Origin: Apricaphanius iberus
Lineage: Eukaryota; Chordata; Actinopteri; Cyprinodontiformes; Aphaniidae
DNA: 64,000 nt
Direction: 5' to 3'
NCBI GenBank assembly: GCA_028564705.1
Contig: JAPXFQ010001140.1
Coordinates: 372,001 to 436,000, forward strand
Part shown: piece after piece, positions 57,798-64,000 of the stretch
Layout: the number at the start of each line of letters is the position of its first letter
Position numbering within the stretch: the first letter of the stretch is position 1
The notes under the pieces: model-generated
Database searches by the model: none
What the model saw: only the letters and a program-made list of their open reading frames with translations
What the model was told of the DNA's origin: nothing
Translations under genes and position numbers: made by a program

Positions 57798-58963
57798 CAT
57801 ACTTGCCAACATTGAGACCTCAGAATTATGGAGACATTCAAAAGGGCATTCTAGGACATTAAATATTTGAATTTTACAGTATTTATACTGTAGGTTAAAT
57901 GAAATAATCCTTCCACTTTTTTGTGAAAAAGCTTTTGTGAAAAGTTAGTGTTTTTATTTGGGATTTTCTTTTACTTTTTTACCAGTCACATGAATTTCCC
58001 TCTCGGGTTCAAAGAGCTGGAAAAAGATCCTTGATCAGCTGCCGAAGTTACCATAGAGCTGCTGAAATAAAAGTAAATTAGATTTGAGGTCGGCTGAAAC
58101 TGTTTTTAACCCCTAATAACTACAACACACTGAACAAACCCGGTCAACTTGAAGGTGTTGTTGTTCCCTTGGTGTTGTTCACGCTCTTCAATTCGTAATG
58201 TTTAATCTTTTTCTTGATGTTCGACACACATTGACTCCAAGCCAAATGCTGAAGTGCTTCGCCCAATGCGTTTATAAATTAGACACAGATCCCATTGAGA
58301 AATTGTCTGGAGGAGTTGTGTTTTTTCCATGTGACTTTCCATTCCCAAAGCCAAAAAAAACCACATGAGCGATGCCTACAATGGCTAAAAAAAAGTGTGG
58401 ACGGCCCAACTCCCTCTCTTACTTTACAGTAAGATAGTAATAATAAACCTCCGTTTGTTAAGTTCCTTCGGGTGTCGAGCAAGTATCAATATTTTCGGGT
58501 CAATTTGTTGGTACACCTCATAGGTATTTTCTGGGATGTATGGAGATTTATTGAAAACCAAACCCACCGCCTTCAGGAGCAAGCAGCAATGCAGCCTTTT
58601 TTATTGACGCATTTCTGGGTGAAACATTGGAGGGAGAGTCCGCTTTAATGAAACGAATGTCTGCCTAAAATCCAACTTAAAAATAAGTTCACAACTAAGT
58701 TTCTTACAGCATGCAGACAGCAGGAGCACTCAGAGTAACTGTCCACTCACCAAATCATCATCATCATCAAACATTTGCATCAAAATGCAAATGTACATTT
58801 CTTTATTCTCCATCCCTAAAACATAAGAAACAGGGAGGGTATATGATATGCGATGGCATCAGACATTGGAAGAAATTCGAGAGAATGGTGGCTCCAGGAG
58901 ACTTTCAGGAGGGGCACTGGAATTATGGACTCTCTGGGGAAATTTGGAGGGTTGGCAAGTATG
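57798..58963. mobile_element. hAT-type element, 1.17 kb, 8-bp duplication
   Basis: The ends CATACTTGCCAAC and GTTGGCAAGTATG are a perfect 13-base inverted repeat. The flanks AGATAATG (57790-57797) and AGATGATG (58964-58971) match at 7 of 8. The interior text GAGACCTCAGAATTATGG is typical of a known fish repeat. No transposase was recognised. Confidence 0.8.
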
Positions 58964-59289
58964 AGATGATGCCTTATTTAGAGGCTGAAATCTAAACTGT
59001 GCGTGAATCTGTATTTTCAGACAGAGTATGTCAGACAGAAGTGCAATTGTACAAAAAATATTAATAGTGGACAGCCTAATAGTAGTCTATACGCTCTTCT
59101 GTGGTATGTAGTGCTTGTATAACCAGGGCAAATACAGACTTGGGGAGTGGTTCCATATCAATTTTAATGGTTTCTGAAATAGTCTATATACTCTCCTGTG
59201 CCAGAACACCATGGTTTAATTTTGGCAGGAGGTGCTGTACATGCAGAATATCCACAGTGTGGGAAAGGGAGATGGAATTTTGGAATTTA

Positions 59290-59430
59290 ACAAACAAAAT
59301 GGAATCCACAATTAAACGCTGTGCCTGTAGTGATCTGGCGGATGCTGCTCCTGTAAGGCTGCCTGTTTTTAGCGGTGTTTACAGCCCTCCTCTCCATGCA
59401 GGTAGACTGAACCTGACAGCAAAAAAACTA
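59290..59430 (+). repeat. Fragment shared with the nested MITE at 11180-11300
   Basis: CCTGTAGTGATCTGGCGG, GCTCCTGTAAGGCTGCC and AGCCCTCCTCTCCATGCAGG parallel 11210-11280. The surrounding ORFs derive from this repeat. Confidence 0.5.
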
Positions 59431-59529
59431 AATAAAATAACTGAAACGCCGCCGCCATCATCACCCTCCCCCCTGAAGAAAAAAAAACACTCACACACAA
59501 AAAAACAACAACTTGAAGCTTAGCACGAG

Positions 59530-61750
59530 GGTCATTGATGTTTATGAATTGGTAGAACAATCCCTCTATACTTTCTGTCAGCTCATGGTGACGACCGATG
59601 ATAGTGGAGGGTCGCATCAGAAACGAGGAGAAATCAAGCTCTGTCCATTCAGGGAGAAAACGCAAACTATGCAAAACAAAGCGCTGCAGGAAGCCATAAA
59701 AACGCTGATGTTCATATATTTATTTCCTTGGATTCTGGGAAGGAGCAGGAAATAAAAATGAATAATGGTCTTGATCAATATGGAATTAAGTAATAATATT
59801 TACTGTTTCTAAGTCTCTTTATGAGATTTGATTTGCTGGTAAAAGATTTTCTTTTAAAATATGAAAATTATTAGACTCTTCATTTTGCACATGAGATGTT
59901 ATAGTTCTTTAAAAATGAGGGGAAATGCTTGAACCACATAGCTGTGAAATTTGTGAAAAATAGTGGTGAATAACAGTAAATGTGGATCTCTTTGGTTATG
60001 TATTTTCTAAATTGTTTTCAGTCACCATAATTACACACTTTTTGGTTTATTAAATATGGTTAGAATGGAAAAAGTAGAATTCATAAAAATCTAAGTGAAA
60101 AAAGTGTAACTTTTTAAATAAAGCATTTCTAAAATAATTCAATGGATTTCATGAGGCTCTAGAGTTGAAAAGAAAAACAGTCCAGGTGACATAGAAGAAG
60201 TTATGTAGCCTCCCATTATGAAAAGTAATAACCTGAAGAAGCTGACAAGCAACCAATGTTCACATTTAAAAAAAGCTTTGAATATCACAGTTAAGTCTAA
60301 AAATGCACCTCCCAGTGTATCAGTTGAGTTTCTGTTCTGAGCATCACACAGACTGAGTAGTCTGGATTAATTGTTACCAACTGAGTTAATAAAGTGAACT
60401 AAGAAATTCGTTGTAAGACCTAAAAAAAAAAGCTGCAACCATTTGCATTAGTTGCAACTTATTTAATTTCCGTTGTCTCTATACTTTGTATTAAGTGTGC
60501 CGGGGCCAGTGGTTTATATCATTAAAAGGTAAATATTTTCAGACATAAATCCAGCGGAGTGGTTGGGGGGGGAGTGAAACAATTTCCCTTCTCTAGGGGG
60601 GGCATGGCAGAAAATAGTTGAGAAACACTGCCTTAAAGGGACCTGGCTGTGCTTTAAGTGGAACTCAAATAGGCCCTGTTATGGGTTTCAAGTGGGTTTG
60701 TCTACAGTTTACAATGTGGTCCTACATGTGTGTTGAGCAACAATAGGTAGATTTTGGCAATGGGGAAATTATGTATAATTGCTGAGGACAACTATTAATA
60801 AGATCCATACTTTAATGTCAAAATTAGTACGTACAGGCACCATCCTGTGAACCGGGAAAAGAACTGCCAACTATTTCTGTCTCAGTTTATAATTACCTGC
60901 CTGATAAGGCTAAGATAATTAAACAAAAGAAGAAATGAGTGCTTTATGTTAATTGAAAAGCAAGTTACTAGATATGTATGTGAAATAATAAACAAGAACT
61001 TTCCAAAATACAAGAGTTTATTAGTGAAACGAATTGAGTCACTTTAATTAACAAATTCTTCAGGCTACTAACACAACTAAACTACTAAGTAATAGTATAA
61101 AGAATAATAAAACCTAAGTGAAGGGTGGAGTTACTAATTTTTATATAAAAAAAAACTGTTGGTCATAAACCTTTGAAAACAATGTTCATACCACAGGCTA
61201 TACAGCTTGTTCGTAAAGTGAGTCCTTACAAACATAGCAAAACAGTGAAATAGACAATTAAAGCAATCCTTACAATTGTTTATTCTAACTAATTAATCTC
61301 TGCTCAGACTAAACCTTACATGGATTTTTCTGAGATTTCCATTGAAAGTGTGGCGAGCGTTTCGCAAGGAAGCCGCAAGGAAAAAACTCTTTAGATAGCT
61401 GCGTTAGCTAGTGCTAGCATGGAGTGCTAGCCTTGGTTACAGTAAGCAGTGAGGGTCACAGATAGCCACAGTTAGCTTTGACGTCAGGCTGTCCTCCTGT
61501 CATGGCTAAAAGCATTCAGAAGCATCCAGAACCTGCAAAGCTTGTCAGATCTTTCTCACACTCCTTAGTGGCTAAATTCCATTATTTTTTTATTTTCCCT
61601 GGGGACACCTTTTTTTTAGCCCCTTCATTATAATAAAACCTCACAATTTGAATCGTGTTTTTTTTATTTCCATCTGCCATTTAAAAGAAAGGGTCAAACT
61701 ATGTAAGATTTCACTTAATATAGATTTTTGAAATATTAATTTAAATAATT
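59530..61750. other. Intergenic, no gene seen
   Basis: AT-rich. GGCATGGCAGAAAATAGTTG (60602) is near-identical to text at 11378 and looks like a hAT end, without a partner. 61360-61520 is GC-richer but has no recognised exon. Confidence 0.4.
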
Positions 61751-61752
61751 TT

Positions 61753-61790
61753 TAATAATAATAATAATAATAATAACAATAATAATAATA
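61753..61790. repeat. AAT microsatellite
   Basis: AAT units with one interruption, placed at the 3' end of the minus-strand LINE that follows, as is common for L2-type tails. Confidence 0.85.
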
Positions 61791-62400
61791 CATTTAATTT
61801 AAAAGGGCCTTTCAAGAAACTCAAGGACACTGTACATTAAAATTACATATAAAAGCACAACAAAACACCAAAATATAACAATAAAACAATGAAATCAACA
61901 GATGGATCACAAGGTATTGTGGATAGGGAAAGCTGACCTGAACAGAAAGGTTTTGAGTCTGGTTTTAAAAAGTGAAAGAGATATGAAGTTACGGAGGTCA
62001 GGTGGTAGAGAGTTCCAAAGCTGGTGAGCCGAGCGGCTGAAGGCTCGGCTCCTCATAGTGACCAGGCGGGCCGGAGGGACGGAAAGCTGGAGGGAGGAAG
62101 AGGACCGGAGAGAAGGAGGAGTATGGACGTAAGGTAGGTCAGTAAGGTAAGAAGAAGCCTGGTTATGAAGGGATTTAGAAGTATAAAGGAGTAGTTTGAA
62201 GGTGAACCTGAAGAATACAGGGAGCCAGTGTAACTGTTGGAGAACGGGAGTGATATGGAGAAAGGATGGAGTCCTGGTGATGATCCTGGCAGCGGAGCGC
62301 TGGACTACTTGAAGTTTTTTGACAGTTTTATTGGGGAAACCAGAGAGGAGTGCATTACAATAATCAAGAGGTGAATCAAGACGTGAATTTTTAGTAATTA
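61753..62400 (-). mobile_element. L2-like LINE, 3' end
   Basis: The minus strand translates to NALLSGFPNKTVKKLQ, LQQLHWLPVFFRFTF, KSLHNQASSYLTDLPYV and AHQLWNSLPPDLRNF with SLFKTRLKTFLF. It is followed by a short 3' UTR and the AAT-type tail. A different subfamily from copies A-D. 5' truncated. Confidence 0.75.
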
Positions 62401-62404
62401 CATG

Positions 62405-64000
62405 ACTTGCTACATGAGGAATAGAGGCTTTCTGCTATCCATTTACATATCCTGTTTGAGAATCAGTCTTCCAGAATCAGTGGTTTTGATAAATTGCCCA
62501 TTTCGGCTGAATGTGTACAAATTTGATTTTAACAAGGTCTAAACTGGTGCAATCTTTCAAGCCCACATGGGAATCTACAGATGGAGCCTACAGGGCTCCT
62601 CTGCAACTAGTCAAGTTGGGCCGTACTTGAAACTCACAGAACTATGTTGAGGCCCACATAGGAAAACACATGTAGTGCGACAACCATGGTGATCACAAAC
62701 CTCCAGCTATAAGGCTGGCAATCCCAAAATGCATTCAACAGGAAAAGAATCCTATGTGACATCATCACCCCATATAGGCCAGCTCTGTCCAGCTCAGCCT
62801 CCTTTTGCCCATTACACAAAGTTGCCGGGGGGACTTCATCATGCACACTCCAACTTCTCTGGCAGGGTTTGGAGCTGCTTGGATCCAAAGACGCAACAAC
62901 CTGCCAATCGATCAGGTAAACTGCAATAGGCCGATGAAATAAGTCACAAGGACTTATTCAAAACTCTGTAGAACGAATCCTTGTGCATTCCAGGGCACAA
63001 TAATGCCCCATTTCCACTAGGGCCAGTATTGTACAGTATGGAACGGATCAGTACGGTCTGGAACGGGTAGGTTGTGTTTCCATTACCATCTCAAAAGAAC
63101 TGTAGTGGGTGAGGACGTGGGCAGGCTTAGCTTAACCATGTGCAGTCACAACAAAAGCTCCAACAAAAAGAATCTCTCTTTTGATGTTGAAGATTTCATT
63201 TTTGGAAAACAGAGATTTTTTTTTTTACTGATGTACTGCTTAGACTTTCATGGCTCAGAGTGATTTCAATCTAGCCATCTTGTTTTACAAGGATACTTTG
63301 TAGGTTGTTTTTAGTTGGACATTAAATTAAAGTCAGCTCCAGGACAGGATGATTGCAATAAAAGCAAGTTTTTTAAAAATAATTTTTATCACTTGCAATT
63401 TCTTCTTACGAAAAAAAAAATCAGGTAGGAAAAAATCGATTAAAATCTGAAATCAAATTTAGTATAAAAACAATCAGAGATATAATTGTTAATCCATGTT
63501 GCTCAGCCCTACCTCCTAGTGTGTCTGTAAAAATGCATCCTCTATTCTGAACCTTTAATCCTGTAAAATAAGAGGGGTTTGGCCCTTGTTTAATAATGTT
63601 AGCCAAGAGCTGAGGTCCAGTTCCATAAGATGAGAGGGGTTGACCTTAGAGCTAAAGCCCAACTTCACATTGAGTCTCTCACAAGTTCACAGATCGCAAA
63701 TCTATGATTGGAAAAAAAGTATAATGAACTGTATGATAAACACAAACTTTAACCTTACTATGACTGACTGATGTAATAGTGACAAGAAATTGCAATCCAT
63801 ATCTATGTTTCATGTCATACATTTTTGTGTATTTGACAACACAGTGAAATGATTCGGGGTAATTTAGACCTGCAAGAAAATATGTTACTTAACCACAAAA
63901 AACTTGGGTGGGTAGGGGTGACATATGAAATGAGCTTTTGGAACCCCCCCAAGCCTCTTTTGTTCTGTTTTGGTAAAGGTTCCGCCAAAATTTTATTAAT
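62405..64000. other. Intergenic, no gene seen
   Basis: 63000-63110 (CCATTTCCACTAGGGCCAG, GGAACGGATCAGTACGG) resembles the end of a fish MITE. Nothing else recognised up to the window edge. Confidence 0.35.

Noticed and set aside
59101..59523. 140-codon plus-strand ORF
   Set aside because: Part of it is a dispersed repeat shared with 11.2 kb and the end is low-complexity Pro/Ser/Lys.

Overview
The window looks like a teleost fish nuclear contig. Three multi-exon genes with GT-AG introns sit among fish-typical transposable elements: Tc1-like DNA transposons, a Rex3/RTE LINE, L2/CR1-like and L1/Tx1-like LINEs, many short hAT-type non-autonomous elements and tRNA-derived SINEs. Nothing suggests a bacterial, viral or organellar origin. 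I cannot name the species. All exon coordinates were read by eye from splice signals, reading frame and remembered family sequence.

Layout. 1-13.6 kb is repeats only: the 3' part of an L2-like LINE at the left edge, an L1-type LINE split by a Tc1-like element, then several hAT-type elements, one nested precisely inside another. At 13.66-13.79 kb on the minus strand is a single exon matching the first coding exon of an SLC19A2/SLC19A3-type thiamine transporter; its other exons were not found. 14-20.5 kb holds an AT-rich degenerate repeat, hAT and Tc1 fragments and a LINE. 20.6-25.6 kb (minus) is ATG3, the E2-like enzyme of autophagy; eleven exons are clear, but the exon for its last ~26 residues is not visible. 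26.4-32.5 kb is a dense LINE cluster (three L2-like pieces, a Rex3 inserted in one of them, an L1 fragment).

32.9-48.9 kb (plus) is CARS2, mitochondrial cysteinyl-tRNA synthetase, complete in 15 coding exons (553 codons), its introns loaded with nested hAT elements, LINE, Tc1 and SINE copies. 49.8-54.4 kb (minus) is DDRGK1 (UFBP1), the ER-anchored UFMylation adaptor, complete in 8 coding exons (294 codons), convergent with CARS2. 54.5-64 kb has no host gene that I can see: a decayed hAT transposase exon with a BED-type zinc finger, a SINE, a 1.17-kb hAT element and an L2-like LINE.

ATG3 (minus) and CARS2 (plus) are divergent, and CARS2 and DDRGK1 are convergent. The genes serve different processes (autophagy, mitochondrial translation, ER UFMylation) and nothing shows that they act as one system. 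I found no new biological system. The most useful observations are the missing ATG3 terminal exon, the orphan SLC19A-type exon, and a nest of transposons dated relative to each other by target-site duplications and an in-window empty site.
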